Assembly: GCF_900186615.1 (NCBI RefSeq)
Contig: NZ_LT896588.1
Span: 2,251,339 to 2,315,338, forward strand
Reading direction: 5' to 3'
Length of the DNA stretch: 64,000 nucleotides
Source of the DNA: Parabacteroides bouchesdurhonensis
Lineage (GTDB): Bacteria > Bacteroidota > Bacteroidia > Bacteroidales > Tannerellaceae
This document shows, piece after piece, positions 51,348-61,454 of the stretch. The position numbers and the translations under genes are program-made. The notes below the pieces were generated by a model that made no database searches, had not been told where the DNA came from, and saw only the letters and a program-made list of their open reading frames with translations. The stretch's first letter is position 1. Each line of letters starts with the position of its first letter.

Positions 51348-52499
51348 ATGAAAAGACAATTAGCAATATTGGGCTCTACTGGTTCTATCGGGACCCAGGC
51401 ATTGGAAGTAGTTAGTGAACATGCAGACTTGTTTGAAGTGTATGCCCTTACAGCCAATAACCAGGTAGATTTGCTGATAAACCAGGCACGGAAATATATG
51501 CCTGAGGTGGTCGTTATTGCAAACGAACAGAAATATCCGGAACTGAAAGAAGCGTTGGAAGACCTGCCTATTAAGGTCTGGGCTGGATCGGACGCTATCG
51601 CTCAAGTCGTTCAGTCCGAACCTATAGATATGGTACTTACGGCTATGGTTGGCTATTCGGGTTTAAAACCTACTATAGCAGCCATCAAAGCGGGAAAAGC
51701 TATTGCTCTTGCCAATAAAGAGACTTTGGTAGTGGCCGGTGAATTGATTACAGGCCTTGCTTCGGAGCATAAAGTTCCTGTTCTACCGGTTGATTCGGAA
51801 CATTCTGCTATCTTCCAGTGTTTAGCTGGTAGCTATGATAATCCGTTAGAGAAAATTCTTCTTACAGCTTCGGGCGGTCCTTTTCGTACGAAGACTTTGG
51901 ATGAGCTGGCACTTGTAACGAAGGCGCAGGCGTTAAAGCATCCGAACTGGACGATGGGAGCAAAAATTACAATTGATTCGGCATCAATGATGAATAAAGG
52001 GTTCGAGATGATTGAGGCTAAATGGCTTTTTGGAGTATCTCCGGAACAGATACAGGTGGTTGTTCATCCGCAGTCGGTTATCCATTCGATGATTCAGTTT
52101 GAAGATGGTGCTGTGATTGCCCAACTCGGTATTCCGGATATGAAACTGCCTATTGCTTACGCTTTCTCATTTCCAAAGCGGATGAAGAGTATGGCTCCCC
52201 GTTTAGATTTTAATCAATATTCGACGCTTACGTTTGAAGAGCCGGACATGAAGCGTTTCCGTAACCTTGCGTTTGCTTTTGAAGCTGCCGGAAAAGGAGG
52301 AAATATGCCTTGTATATTGAATGCGGCAAATGAGGTAGTAGTCGCTGCTTTCCTTCGTGATGAGGTAGGCTTTCTCCAGATGAGTGATATAATAGAAAAA
52401 ACGATGGAAAAGGCATCATTTGTTGCTACTCCTTCTTATGAAGATTATGTAGCTACGGATGAAGAAGCCCGGCGTATAGCCGCTTCCATAATAAAATAA
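51348..52499 (+). CDS. dxr: 1-deoxy-D-xylulose-5-phosphate reductoisomerase
   Basis: 383 residues. NADPH loop LAILGSTGSIGTQALEVV; ALANKETLVVAGELI; substrate and metal region LPVDSEHSAIFQCLAG, TASGGPFRT, HPNWTMGAKITIDSASMMNK and a C-terminal helical domain. It makes methylerythritol phosphate for isoprenoid (undecaprenyl) synthesis, matching its envelope-synthesis neighbours. Starts 7 bp behind the M23 gene. Confidence 0.97.
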   Translation: MKRQLAILGSTGSIGTQALEVVSEHADLFEVYALTANNQVDLLINQARKYMPEVVVIANEQKYPELKEALEDLPIKVWAGSDAIAQVVQSEPIDMVLTAMVGYSGLKPTIAAIKAGKAIALANKETLVVAGELITGLASEHKVPVLPVDSEHSAIFQCLAGSYDNPLEKILLTASGGPFRTKTLDELALVTKAQALKHPNWTMGAKITIDSASMMNKGFEMIEAKWLFGVSPEQIQVVVHPQSVIHSMIQFEDGAVIAQLGIPDMKLPIAYAFSFPKRMKSMAPRLDFNQYSTLTFEEPDMKRFRNLAFAFEAAGKGGNMPCILNAANEVVVAAFLRDEVGFLQMSDIIEKTMEKASFVATPSYEDYVATDEEARRIAASIIK

Positions 52500-52533
52500 G
52501 TAGAAACAAATTTAAAAACAGAACAGATAATAG

Positions 52534-53859
52534 ATGGAAACATTTTTGATTAAGGCACTACAGCTGATCCTGAGCTTATCTATATTGGTGATTGTCCACG
52601 AATTCGGGCACTTTATCTTTGCCCGTATCTTTAAAGTAAGGGTGGAAAAATTCTATCTTTTCTTTGATCCGTGGTTTTCCCTGTTTAAGTATAAGCCGAA
52701 GAACAGCGATACGGAATATGGTGTTGGATGGTTGCCGCTGGGTGGATATTGCAAGATATCCGGCATGATTGATGAGAGTATGGATAAGGAACAAATGGCT
52801 CAGCCGGCAAAACCGTATGAATTTCGTTCCAAGCCTGCCGGACAACGGTTGATGATTATGGTAGCCGGAGTTCTTTTCAACTTCTTACTGGCTCTATTTA
52901 TATATTCGATGGTTCTCTTTACTTGGGGAGATACTTATCTGCCGTTGAAGAATATGAAGATGGGTATGGATTATAGTGAAACATTCCATAATATCGGTTT
53001 CCGGGACGGTGATATTCTATTAAAAGCGGATAATGCGGATTTGGAACGTTATGATGAAGGAACAGTTCGTGCTGTTATAAACGCGAAGAATGTAACTGTT
53101 TTGCGTGATGGCGTAGAGACAGTAATTCCGATACCGGAAGATATGATGCAGCGTATTATGCGTGATAAAAAAGGATTTGCCAATCCATATCGCTTCCCTA
53201 TGATCGTTCGTGAACTGGACGGTGGTTCGCCTGCTGCTTTGGCCGGCATACAACCTAAAGACAGTATTGTGTCTATCAATGGCATATCCGTTCCAACTTT
53301 TGATGACGCTTCTTCTATGCTGGCTCAGAATAAGAACAAGGAAATTGAGCTTGGATTTTATCGTAATGGACAGTTTGAGACACTCTCATTAACAACGGAT
53401 ACAGCCGGTAAGATTGGCGTTTTTGTTATGTTGCCGAGCGATTTATATCAAACAGTTACCCGTAAATATGGATTCTTTGAGTCTTTTCCGGCCGGAATTA
53501 TGCTGGGAGTAAATACGCTGAAAGGATATGTGAACGATATGAAGTACGTTTTTACGAAAGAAGGTGCTTCCAGTTTAGGAGGTTTTGGTACGATTGGCGG
53601 CCTGTTTCCGTCTTCCTGGGATTGGCGTTTGTTTTGGGAGCGTACGGCTTTCCTTTCAATTATTCTGGCTTTTATGAATATTCTTCCTATTCCTGCTCTT
53701 GATGGTGGGCACGTTATGTTCCTTCTTTATGAAGTAATAGCACGCCGCAAGCCCAGTGATAAGTTTTTGGAATATGCTCAAATAACAGGAATGGCGATTC
53801 TGTTTGCTTTATTACTTTATGCAAATGGTAATGATATATTCCGTTTCTTTGTAAAGTAG
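52534..53859 (+). CDS. rseP: Site-2 protease RseP (M50)
   Basis: 441 residues. First TM with zinc motif IVHEFGHFIFARIFKVRVEK (HExxH); one or two PDZ domains (about 120-300, RELDGGSPAALAGIQPKDSI); the second zinc-ligand site MNILPIPALDGGHVMFLLYE (LDG) and a final TM. It cuts membrane-bound anti-sigma factors and leftover signal peptides. Last gene of the operon, 34 bp after dxr, followed by a clear terminator. Confidence 0.95.
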   Translation: METFLIKALQLILSLSILVIVHEFGHFIFARIFKVRVEKFYLFFDPWFSLFKYKPKNSDTEYGVGWLPLGGYCKISGMIDESMDKEQMAQPAKPYEFRSKPAGQRLMIMVAGVLFNFLLALFIYSMVLFTWGDTYLPLKNMKMGMDYSETFHNIGFRDGDILLKADNADLERYDEGTVRAVINAKNVTVLRDGVETVIPIPEDMMQRIMRDKKGFANPYRFPMIVRELDGGSPAALAGIQPKDSIVSINGISVPTFDDASSMLAQNKNKEIELGFYRNGQFETLSLTTDTAGKIGVFVMLPSDLYQTVTRKYGFFESFPAGIMLGVNTLKGYVNDMKYVFTKEGASSLGGFGTIGGLFPSSWDWRLFWERTAFLSIILAFMNILPIPALDGGHVMFLLYEVIARRKPSDKFLEYAQITGMAILFALLLYANGNDIFRFFVK

Positions 53860-53880
53860 TTTTTTCTGACAATGTGATAT

Positions 53881-53916
53881 AAAAAACTCCCGGATCATAA
53901 TGTCCGGGAGTTTTTT
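53881..53916. terminator. Strong bidirectional terminator
   Basis: AAAAAACTCCCGGA (53881-53894) pairs with TCCGGGAGTTTTTT (53903-53916) between convergent rseP and the TPR gene. Confidence 0.85.
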
Positions 53917-53934
53917 ATTAAAGGATGTACGTAT

Positions 53935-54678
53935 TTATTTTAATATGTCATTGATTGAATCCAGTATCTTTTTGGATTTATCGTCATTCGGATTGATCTC
54001 TATTGCCTTCGTCAGATAGTCTTTTGATTTCTTGAATTTTTCGTCTGCTTTTGCTTTCTCCGCATTATATTTATCAGGCTCAGACGTTGCGATAGGAGTT
54101 GCTGCCTGGAGTATCTTTGCCCCGTCGCCATAAAACATCGATCCTAAGCTATAGAGGGCATTGCCTTGATAAGTCTTGTTAGACAGGTCTAATACTTCTT
54201 TATAAAGTTTTTCTGCTTCTGCCAAATCTCCTTTCTTCTGGGCTGCCTGACCTTGCTTGATGCAATAAACGTAAAGTAGTTTTTCCAAATTTGCCCGGTT
54301 TTTATTGTCTGCCGGTATTACTTTGATACCTTCTTCTACTGTAGTTAAGAATTCTTCCGTTTTGTTTTGATTACGCAGAGCCATTGCTTTACCTACATAA
54401 GAATCGTCGATGTTGTAGTTCATTTTAATAGCCATATCAAAGTATTTAGCTGCTTCCGGATAATTTTTTACTTGATTGGCTGCAAAACCACAATTGAAGA
54501 TACGTACAGTATCTTTATAATCCGTTGCTTTCAGGTATTCACCATACTTGGCTACAGCACCTGCATAATCTTTGGCTTTTAAGGCTGCATCACCTTCATC
54601 TCTCAATTTGTCTGCGTCTTGTGCAAACAGGTTTCCAACACTCAGGCATAATGCCAACGCTAAAACAATTTTCTTCAT
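53935..54678 (-). CDS. Exported TPR protein
   Basis: 247 residues. Signal peptide MKKIVLALALCLSVGNLFAQ, then tetratricopeptide-like repeats: DEGDAALKAKDYAGAVAKYG, NYPEAAKYFDMAIKMNYN, KGDLAEAEKLYKEVLDLS, KSKDYLTKAIEINPNDDKSK. Such periplasmic TPR proteins are scaffolds; the partner is unknown. Standing alone between two terminators, it is probably monocistronic. Confidence 0.85.
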   Translation of the reverse strand: MKKIVLALALCLSVGNLFAQDADKLRDEGDAALKAKDYAGAVAKYGEYLKATDYKDTVRIFNCGFAANQVKNYPEAAKYFDMAIKMNYNIDDSYVGKAMALRNQNKTEEFLTTVEEGIKVIPADNKNRANLEKLLYVYCIKQGQAAQKKGDLAEAEKLYKEVLDLSNKTYQGNALYSLGSMFYGDGAKILQAATPIATSEPDKYNAEKAKADEKFKKSKDYLTKAIEINPNDDKSKKILDSINDILK

Positions 54679-54869
54679 GGTTATTCTTTATAGTTTAAAA
54701 TGTAATGTTTGCTAATTTAGTAAGAGCATGCAGAGGTACAAAATATTTCGCCATTTTTTTTAATTCTATAAATATAATTGAAACTATTTTGTATTATTAA
54801 GGTAATAAAATAACGGTTAGTCGTTGCTATAAGAATGGAATCTTTATTCTTCTTGTTTGCTCATTAAAT

Positions 54870-54906
54870 AAAAAGAGGAAATTCATCAGTAGAACTTCCT
54901 CTTTTT
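54870..54906. terminator. Terminator in the secA/TPR gap
   Basis: AAAAAGAGGAA (54870-54880) pairs with TTCCTCTTTTT (54896-54906). It lies beyond the secA stop on the minus strand and ends that transcript. The rest of the 270-bp gap is AT-rich, without a visible gene. Confidence 0.75.
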
Positions 54907-54952
54907 ATATATAAGGGTGTAACCAACCCCTTTTATGTGAACGGTCTATACA

Positions 54953-57900
54953 TTATAATCCTTGTCCATGACAATTCTTATATTTTTTACCACTTCCGCA
55001 AGGGCAAGGATCATTGCGGCCTACTCGTTTTTCAGCACGAACCGGTGCTTGTTTAGGCTGTTGGGCTGCACGTGGTTCAGGATTGTTATTACCGCTGATA
55101 TCTGTTTTCTCCGCACGGTATTTACTCATGTCTTCATGACGTTCCGGAGCGGCTTGCTGTACGGCTATCCGTTGGCGTGCAGCAGCTTCTGCAGCTTGTC
55201 TAGCCATCATAGCTTGCTTTTCCTCTGCTGTAGGTTCTTCACGGACAGGTATCTGACCACGCATTAATATAGCCGCTGTTTTACGGTTCATGGTATCAAC
55301 CATATCCTTGAATAAGTTGTATGACTCCAGTTTATAGATCAGTAAAGGATCTTTGTTTTCATAGCTGGCATTCTGTACGGAATGGCGTAATTCATCCATT
55401 TCGCGTAAATGCTCTTTCCATGCTTCATCTATAGTATGCAATACGATTGATTTCTGGAAAGCCTTCGTTATTACCTTACTTTCAGTTTCATACGCTTCCT
55501 TCAGATTACAAGATATATTGTACATGCGCTTGCCGTCAGTGATAGGGATCATGATGTTTTCATACATGGCACCTTGATTTTCGTATACCTGCTTGATTAC
55601 AGGATTTGCAACCTGGGCCATGCGTTCCATACGACGTTTGAATAACGACAATGCTTCATCAAACAATTTGTCTACCAACTGAGCCGGCTTTGTCCCCTTG
55701 AACTCATCTTCCGTAAACGGACTTTCCATAGCGAAAGTCTTGAATAATTCCAGCTTAAAGCCTTCATAATCCTGTAAGTCGGCATGTTGCTCAACGATAG
55801 CATTAGATGTATCATATATTGTATTTAATACGTCTAGTCCGATACGTTCACCCATTAACGCGTGACGACGACGGGTATAGATTACGTTACGTTGTGAATT
55901 CATAACGTCATCATATTCCAACAAGCGTTTACGGATACCGAAGTTGTTCTCTTCAACCTTTTTCTGAGCACGTTCAACAGATTTGCTCAGCATATTGTGT
56001 TCCAGTACTTCGCCCTCTTTGAATCCCAGTTTGTCCATCAAACCAGCAATCTTCTCAGATGCGAATAAACGCATCAAATCATCTTCCAAAGATACAAAGA
56101 ATACAGATGAACCCGGGTCTCCCTGACGTCCGGCACGACCACGTAACTGACGGTCTACACGACGGCTTTCGTGACGTTCAGTACCTATGATGGCCAAACC
56201 GCCTGCCGCCTTTACTTCCGGAGACAGTTTTATATCGGTACCACGACCTGCCATGTTTGTTGCGATAGTTACCGTACTGCTTTGTCCGGCAGTTGCTACA
56301 ATTTCCGCTTCCTTTTGGTGCAGTTTAGCATTCAATACGTTGTGTTTGATCTTACGCATTGTAAGCATACGGCTTAGCAATTCGGATATTTCTACAGAAG
56401 TAGTACCTACCAGGATAGGACGACCTGCTTCTGTTAACTCAACGATTTCGTCGATTACTGCATTGTATTTTTCACGCTTTGTTTTATAAATACGGTCGTT
56501 CATGTCCTTACGGGCAATCGGACGGTTGGTAGGAATAACCACAACATCCAGTTTATAGATATCCCAAAATTCTCCTGCTTCCGTTTCTGCCGTACCTGTC
56601 ATACCGGATAGTTTGTGGTACATACGGAAATAGTTCTGCAATGTAATGGTTGCAAAGGTTTGTGTGGCAGCTTCTACTTTTACACCTTCCTTAGCTTCAA
56701 TAGCCTGGTGCAAACCATCTGAATAACGGCGGCCATCCATAATACGGCCTGTTTGTTCGTCTACAATCATAACCTTGTTGTCCATTACAACATATTCATC
56801 ATCCTTTTCGAATAATGTATAAGCTTTCAGCAACTGGTTGATTGTATGTACACGTTCACTTTTAACAGAGTAATTTGCTAATATTTCATCTTTCTTCGCC
56901 TGTTTATCTTCTTCCGAACCTTGCATGTTCTCCAGTTGAGACAATTCGGACGCAATGTCCGGTAATACAAAGAAGTGAGGATCGTCAGTTTTGCCGGTCA
57001 GCAAGTCTATACCTTTATCTGTTAATTCAATGCTATTGTTCTTTTCATCGATGACAAAGTATAACTCATCGGTTGCCTCGTGCATGTGACGCATGTTTTC
57101 CGACATGAAATATTCTTCCGTTTTCAACATCTGGGCTTTGATGCCTTGTTCACTAAGATACTTAATCAAGGCTTTATTACGGGGATAACCTTTAAACGAA
57201 CGGTATAACTGCACTGTCCCTTCTTCCACAACCTTCGGATCGCTGCTGGCCATTTTTTTCTTGGCTTCTATCAACATCTTGGAACAAAGATCCTTTTGTG
57301 CATTTACCACAACCTCTACGTTTGGACGGAATTGTTCAAATAACTGTTCTTCGCCACGGGGTATCGGACCGGAGATGATCAATGGAGTACGGGCATCATC
57401 AATCAATACGGAGTCTACCTCATCGACGATTGCATAATTATGTTTGCGTTGTACCAAGTCACTTGGGCTGATTGCCATATTGTCACGCAGATAGTCAAAA
57501 CCGAATTCGTTGTTTGTTCCGAACGTAATATCTGCGTTGTAAGCTGCACGACGGGCATCAGAGTTTGGTTGATGTTTGTCTATACAATCTACGGAAAGGC
57601 CATGGAACATGTATAAAGGTCCCATCCATTCGGAGTCACGTTTTGACAGGTAATCATTCACGGTTACAACATGTACACCGTTACGGGTCAACGCATTTAG
57701 GAAAACCGGAAGAGTAGCCACCAAAGTCTTACCTTCACCGGTTGCCATTTCGGCTATCTTACCTTTATGAAGAACGACACCACCGAACAGCTGCACATCA
57801 TAATGTACCATGTCCCAAGTGATTTCATTCCCGCCGGCCATCCAATGGTTTGAATAGATCGCTTTATCACCTTCTATGCGTACAAAGTCATGTTGGGTAG

Positions 57901-58315
57901 CCAAGTCACGGTCAAATTGGGTAGCCGTTACAACAATTTCCGGGTTTTCGGTAAAACGGCGTGCCGTATCTTTCATTATAGAGAAAACTTCAGGCAGAGA
58001 TTCTTCCAGAACAATTTCCATTTTTTCGGTAATCTCCTTTTCTATTTTATCTACTTCTGCCCAGATCGTTTCACGTTCTTCCAGTTCTTTATCATCAATA
58101 CCTTTGCGGAGTTCTTCCACTTTAGCCCGTTCATCGGCAACATAATCCTGAATACGTTGTTTTATTTCGTCTGTCTTTGCACGAAGTTCATCGTTGGATA
58201 ATGTCTGGATTGATGGATATACAGCCTTAATCTTTTCTACATAAGGTGTAATTTCTTTAAGGTCTCGCTGCGACTTGTTGCCGAACAGCTTCGTCATGAA
58301 TTCATTAAATCCCAT
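54953..58315 (-). CDS. secA: Preprotein translocase ATPase SecA
   Basis: 1120 residues, longer than the E. coli protein, as usual in this phylum. Motifs: Walker [25 protein letters not shown]-like [20 protein letters not shown], helicase motif [13 protein letters not shown] and [17 protein letters not shown]-terminal SEC-C zinc finger ([16 protein letters not shown]) is present. It drives export through SecYEG. 60 bp behind the pseudophosphatase gene in the same direction; with the Lnb-like gene it may form one transcription unit. Confidence 0.97.
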   Translation of the reverse strand: MGFNEFMTKLFGNKSQRDLKEITPYVEKIKAVYPSIQTLSNDELRAKTDEIKQRIQDYVADERAKVEELRKGIDDKELEERETIWAEVDKIEKEITEKMEIVLEESLPEVFSIMKDTARRFTENPEIVVTATQFDRDLATQHDFVRIEGDKAIYSNHWMAGGNEITWDMVHYDVQLFGGVVLHKGKIAEMATGEGKTLVATLPVFLNALTRNGVHVVTVNDYLSKRDSEWMGPLYMFHGLSVDCIDKHQPNSDARRAAYNADITFGTNNEFGFDYLRDNMAISPSDLVQRKHNYAIVDEVDSVLIDDARTPLIISGPIPRGEEQLFEQFRPNVEVVVNAQKDLCSKMLIEAKKKMASSDPKVVEEGTVQLYRSFKGYPRNKALIKYLSEQGIKAQMLKTEEYFMSENMRHMHEATDELYFVIDEKNNSIELTDKGIDLLTGKTDDPHFFVLPDIASELSQLENMQGSEEDKQAKKDEILANYSVKSERVHTINQLLKAYTLFEKDDEYVVMDNKVMIVDEQTGRIMDGRRYSDGLHQAIEAKEGVKVEAATQTFATITLQNYFRMYHKLSGMTGTAETEAGEFWDIYKLDVVVIPTNRPIARKDMNDRIYKTKREKYNAVIDEIVELTEAGRPILVGTTSVEISELLSRMLTMRKIKHNVLNAKLHQKEAEIVATAGQSSTVTIATNMAGRGTDIKLSPEVKAAGGLAIIGTERHESRRVDRQLRGRAGRQGDPGSSVFFVSLEDDLMRLFASEKIAGLMDKLGFKEGEVLEHNMLSKSVERAQKKVEENNFGIRKRLLEYDDVMNSQRNVIYTRRRHALMGERIGLDVLNTIYDTSNAIVEQHADLQDYEGFKLELFKTFAMESPFTEDEFKGTKPAQLVDKLFDEALSLFKRRMERMAQVANPVIKQVYENQGAMYENIMIPITDGKRMYNISCNLKEAYETESKVITKAFQKSIVLHTIDEAWKEHLREMDELRHSVQNASYENKDPLLIYKLESYNLFKDMVDTMNRKTAAILMRGQIPVREEPTAEEKQAMMARQAAEAAARQRIAVQQAAPERHEDMSKYRAEKTDISGNNNPEPRAAQQPKQAPVRAEKRVGRNDPCPCGSGKKYKNCHGQGL

Positions 58316-58375
58316 GATTTATTGTTGTTTTTTATTTATATCAAATTAATAATTAAAGAATATAAGTTACCCCGG

Positions 58376-59977
58376 TTATTTATTGACGGTTAACTCTTGA
58401 AGCGGTAAATCTTGTGCTGCATTCGGTGGTCTGATCCTTAATATATGGGTTATCGTAGGGGCTATCTCGGTAGCTTTCACCTCACGATAGATATGTTGCG
58501 GTTTTAAACCGTTGCCCATGAATATTAGCGGAGTGATAACAGCATTGTTGCGTATTATTTTAACTTTTTCTTTTGGATTATCATTATTGATTTTCCATCC
58601 GGGTTGTAATTCTATAATTAAATCGCCACGTCCTAGATGATGAGTTCCATGACGGAACTTGGCGGTACCTTCATTCCAGTCTCCCGAGCGCAGGGCGGCA
58701 TCGGTCGTTACATGTTGAACACCACTAAATTCAAGAAGGAATTCCGCGCTCTTTTCCTGTATCTCTTTCAGGCTAAGCTTCTCATCTTCTATCGCTTTTC
58801 TGTTCAGGTAGATCTGATTGTTGTAATATCCTTTTACCCAATTATATTTCTGACCATAAATAGCCATCAAATACATATTAAGTAAAGCCGTACAACGTTT
58901 TGGGTGGAATTCTCCGCCGTTAACCATGAGTCCGTCGGGATATTCTTCTTCGCTTCTGTAATATCCGGAACCGGTAAACACAATTAATGTATTGCTTAGG
59001 CCTACCTTTTTGTCGATAGCATCCAGTAATATTGTAATATCCTGGTCTAACTGGTAATACGTGTCTTGTATTTCCCGGCTGTATTCTTTGTTCATTATGC
59101 CCCGATAATTACCGGCATAATAAGTAATAGCCAGCATATCCGGACAGCTGCGTGTACCGAATGCCCCATATTCCAGGAACTGTAGAGCCAGACGGTTTAT
59201 TTCCTTATTGACGAAAGGTGTCGTCTTAAGGTTAGGGTAGCAGTTTATCGTATTATCCTTAAATACATAGCGGAAAGGAATATCGTCTAATACGTATGGA
59301 AAAGCATTATATTTTTCAATGGGCAAAGAAGGCGTCCATACCATTGTTTCCAGACGGGCAGAAAGCGCTTCCGGTCCATTGTTGTAGCGGTCTACATACC
59401 AGGGAAGCCCCTTGTAATAAGTAGTGGTAGCCCATTTCCCGTTTGTGTTCTCCATCCAGAAAGCACCATTGGCGGCATGTCCGGCAGATATAATAGCGCT
59501 TTCGGCATCCGGAGAGATTGAAAATACGTCGCTTCTTCCTTTAGATGCGATTTTTAGCTCGTCTCCGATAGTGGAACTATATAAATTCTTGGGAGAATAA
59601 TTCTCTTTCGTGTAGTTTCCCAGATACTCCGGGTCATTAAGGATAGATATTTCCTTTTCCTTCTCAAAATCGTATGTTTTATTCCCGGTTATTCCGCTGA
59701 AACAAGGATTGCTCCCGGTGAATAATGTGGCAAAAGCACTGGCCTGGTCGATATCTGAAAATTCAAAGCGTATATTATTGTATACAATACCTTCGTTTAG
59801 CAGGCGTTTGAAACCGCGTTCGCCGAATGTGTTGTAAAAGTATTCAATATAGTCTCCCTTTAATTGGTCTACCGTGATACATACCACTAGCTTGGGCGCG
59901 TGTTGTTGCGCTTCAAGGTTTGTAACCACGAGTATGGCAATAAGGGAGGATATAATTTTTCTCATTCGATTTTCCAT
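58376..59977 (-). CDS. Alkaline-phosphatase-superfamily protein with degenerate active site
   Basis: 533 residues with a signal peptide (SSLIAILVVTNLEAQ). Overall it follows PafA/nucleotide-pyrophosphatase proteins: KLVVCITVDQLKGDYIEYF at the start, ATLFTGSNPCFSGITGNKTY, FRHGTHHLGRGDLIIELQPG near the end. Where active members have a Thr/Ser nucleophile followed by GH-A-S, it reads IDQASAFATL. Where they have a SDHG metal motif, it reads FTGSGYYRSEE. So metal ligands and nucleophile appear lost, suggesting a binding or scaffolding pseudoenzyme. Only motif reading supports this. Located between the Lnb-like gene (41 bp) and secA (60 bp). Confidence 0.75.
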   Translation of the reverse strand: MENRMRKIISSLIAILVVTNLEAQQHAPKLVVCITVDQLKGDYIEYFYNTFGERGFKRLLNEGIVYNNIRFEFSDIDQASAFATLFTGSNPCFSGITGNKTYDFEKEKEISILNDPEYLGNYTKENYSPKNLYSSTIGDELKIASKGRSDVFSISPDAESAIISAGHAANGAFWMENTNGKWATTTYYKGLPWYVDRYNNGPEALSARLETMVWTPSLPIEKYNAFPYVLDDIPFRYVFKDNTINCYPNLKTTPFVNKEINRLALQFLEYGAFGTRSCPDMLAITYYAGNYRGIMNKEYSREIQDTYYQLDQDITILLDAIDKKVGLSNTLIVFTGSGYYRSEEEYPDGLMVNGGEFHPKRCTALLNMYLMAIYGQKYNWVKGYYNNQIYLNRKAIEDEKLSLKEIQEKSAEFLLEFSGVQHVTTDAALRSGDWNEGTAKFRHGTHHLGRGDLIIELQPGWKINNDNPKEKVKIIRNNAVITPLIFMGNGLKPQHIYREVKATEIAPTITHILRIRPPNAAQDLPLQELTVNK

Positions 59978-60018
59978 ATATTCAAACTATACGCCCAATT
60001 TTTTTGTTCATCGGCACA

Positions 60019-61206
60019 TTATTTAATCAGCGTGTTATTCCCTCTGTATATACCATATCCCGAACGTAACCATAAGGTAGCTACCAGCGGAATAAATGCT
60101 ATATTCAAATGCTGTGGAATGAAATGCCAACCCAATAACATTAGCGTAAGCGCCGCAAAGTTAATAAAATGATAATAATATGCAGCCTTCTTGAGCTTTT
60201 TTACCGAAAACAATACTACTGCTACCAAATCCAGCGGTTGCAACCATACGAGCGACCAATTGGGCCATGTACATGGATGAACGGATATAAAACTAAGAAA
60301 ACATAATATAACTCCGCCTATTCCGGCTATGGAGAATAAAAGACAATCAATAATAAGAAAGTATTTTTTCTTTCTCCATTCCACATAGGTTATTAATGAA
60401 ACTAACAAAAAGAGTGCCAAACTGCAAACAATGGGGCTGAAAAGCTCTTCATTATTAAATTCGGCGTCTTCATCGGCAATAGTCAGACGGTTTGTCTCCG
60501 AAATAAGCTTCCTGACAGTTCCGTCCGGATTTGTAATAGTAGCCTTTGCAAATTCATTTTTCAAATATTCGGGCAAGAACATCATTTCATGGGGAGTTGC
60601 TTCTCTGTCGGTAGGACTTCCCAATGCCAGATCACATCCGAAAGTGAGCCAGGCATGGTTACGCGTACAATAATTAATCATCTCGCGAAATGTCTTTGGC
60701 TGTGGAGGATCATTATAGGTAAGATGTCCCGTTATTTGCTTTTCTATAATAGCTGCCGGACGCGTGGCACAGTTGTCGAAGAAAAAGTTATACCTGTACA
60801 CCCGGTTCTCCGGCAGGTAATTCTCCAATAAAGCCTGCCAAATGTGTCCTTTTTCCTCCGTTGTCAGGTTGAGCACTTGCTCGGTTACTTCGCTACCTCT
60901 CATCTGATATTCTATAATGTAGCTTTGAAAATCGATAACGCCCAGCTTGTAATCCGTTTCCCCTTTTGCGAAACGGTAAATAAAGTTGGGTTTTGAAAAA
61001 TCGAACAATCCGTAATTGAAAATAATATCTAGATTGTGTGACGGGTCATTTATCCGTATTGCAGCATGGCCATAGACCGTGTAAACTTCTTCATCGTATG
61101 GAGAACTTGTTAATATGCTTATTCGAGCGCTATCGCTTAATTGGACTTGAGTATATCCTTGAATACATATAAGTAGAAAGAGCAATGAATATTTTATTTT
61201 TCTCAT
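60019..61206 (-). CDS. lnb: Lnb-type lipoprotein N-acyltransferase (DUF4105)
   Basis: 395 residues from ATG 61206 (MRKIKYSLLFLLICIQGYTQ signal). Periplasmic Lnb_N domain: VYTVYGHAAIRINDP, FNYGLFDFSKPNFIYRFAKG, YNFFFDNCATRPAAII (Cys near residue 145 is the likely catalytic residue), TFGCDLALGSPTDREATPHE. Five or so TM helices follow in the C-terminal half. In Bacteroides, Lnb adds the N-terminal acyl chain to lipoproteins in place of Lnt. Preceded by an unusual short tandem repeat region. Confidence 0.8.
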   Translation of the reverse strand: MRKIKYSLLFLLICIQGYTQVQLSDSARISILTSSPYDEEVYTVYGHAAIRINDPSHNLDIIFNYGLFDFSKPNFIYRFAKGETDYKLGVIDFQSYIIEYQMRGSEVTEQVLNLTTEEKGHIWQALLENYLPENRVYRYNFFFDNCATRPAAIIEKQITGHLTYNDPPQPKTFREMINYCTRNHAWLTFGCDLALGSPTDREATPHEMMFLPEYLKNEFAKATITNPDGTVRKLISETNRLTIADEDAEFNNEELFSPIVCSLALFLLVSLITYVEWRKKKYFLIIDCLLFSIAGIGGVILCFLSFISVHPCTWPNWSLVWLQPLDLVAVVLFSVKKLKKAAYYYHFINFAALTLMLLGWHFIPQHLNIAFIPLVATLWLRSGYGIYRGNNTLIK

Positions 61207-61338
61207 CCTGATAGTCTTTTGAGACACAAAGGTATGTTTATTTTTTCAATAAAAAGATATTGCCTTTTCAGATGGGACTTATTAATTGTGAACATCGCTC
61301 TTTTTAGTGAAAAGTTCCCGACATTTTATTCTTTTGAG

Positions 61339-61417
61339 CCGGGTCAAAATCAATTACGACCTGGCTCAAAATCAATTTTGCCCTGGCTCAAAATTAATTT
61401 CGACCTAGGTCAAAAGA
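61339..61417. repeat. Short tandem repeats in front of the Lnb-like gene
   Basis: Four copies with a period of about 22 bp: consensus CCTGGCTCAAAATCAATTTT plus 2 bases. Copies start at 61339, 61360, 61382 and 61404 (the last shortened). The core CAAAATCAATTTTG is nearly palindromic. They lie 130-210 bp upstream of the Lnb-like start. Confidence 0.75.
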
Positions 61418-61454
61418 ATAAAAATACAGGCGTATGTTAATAATAAAAGCATAC

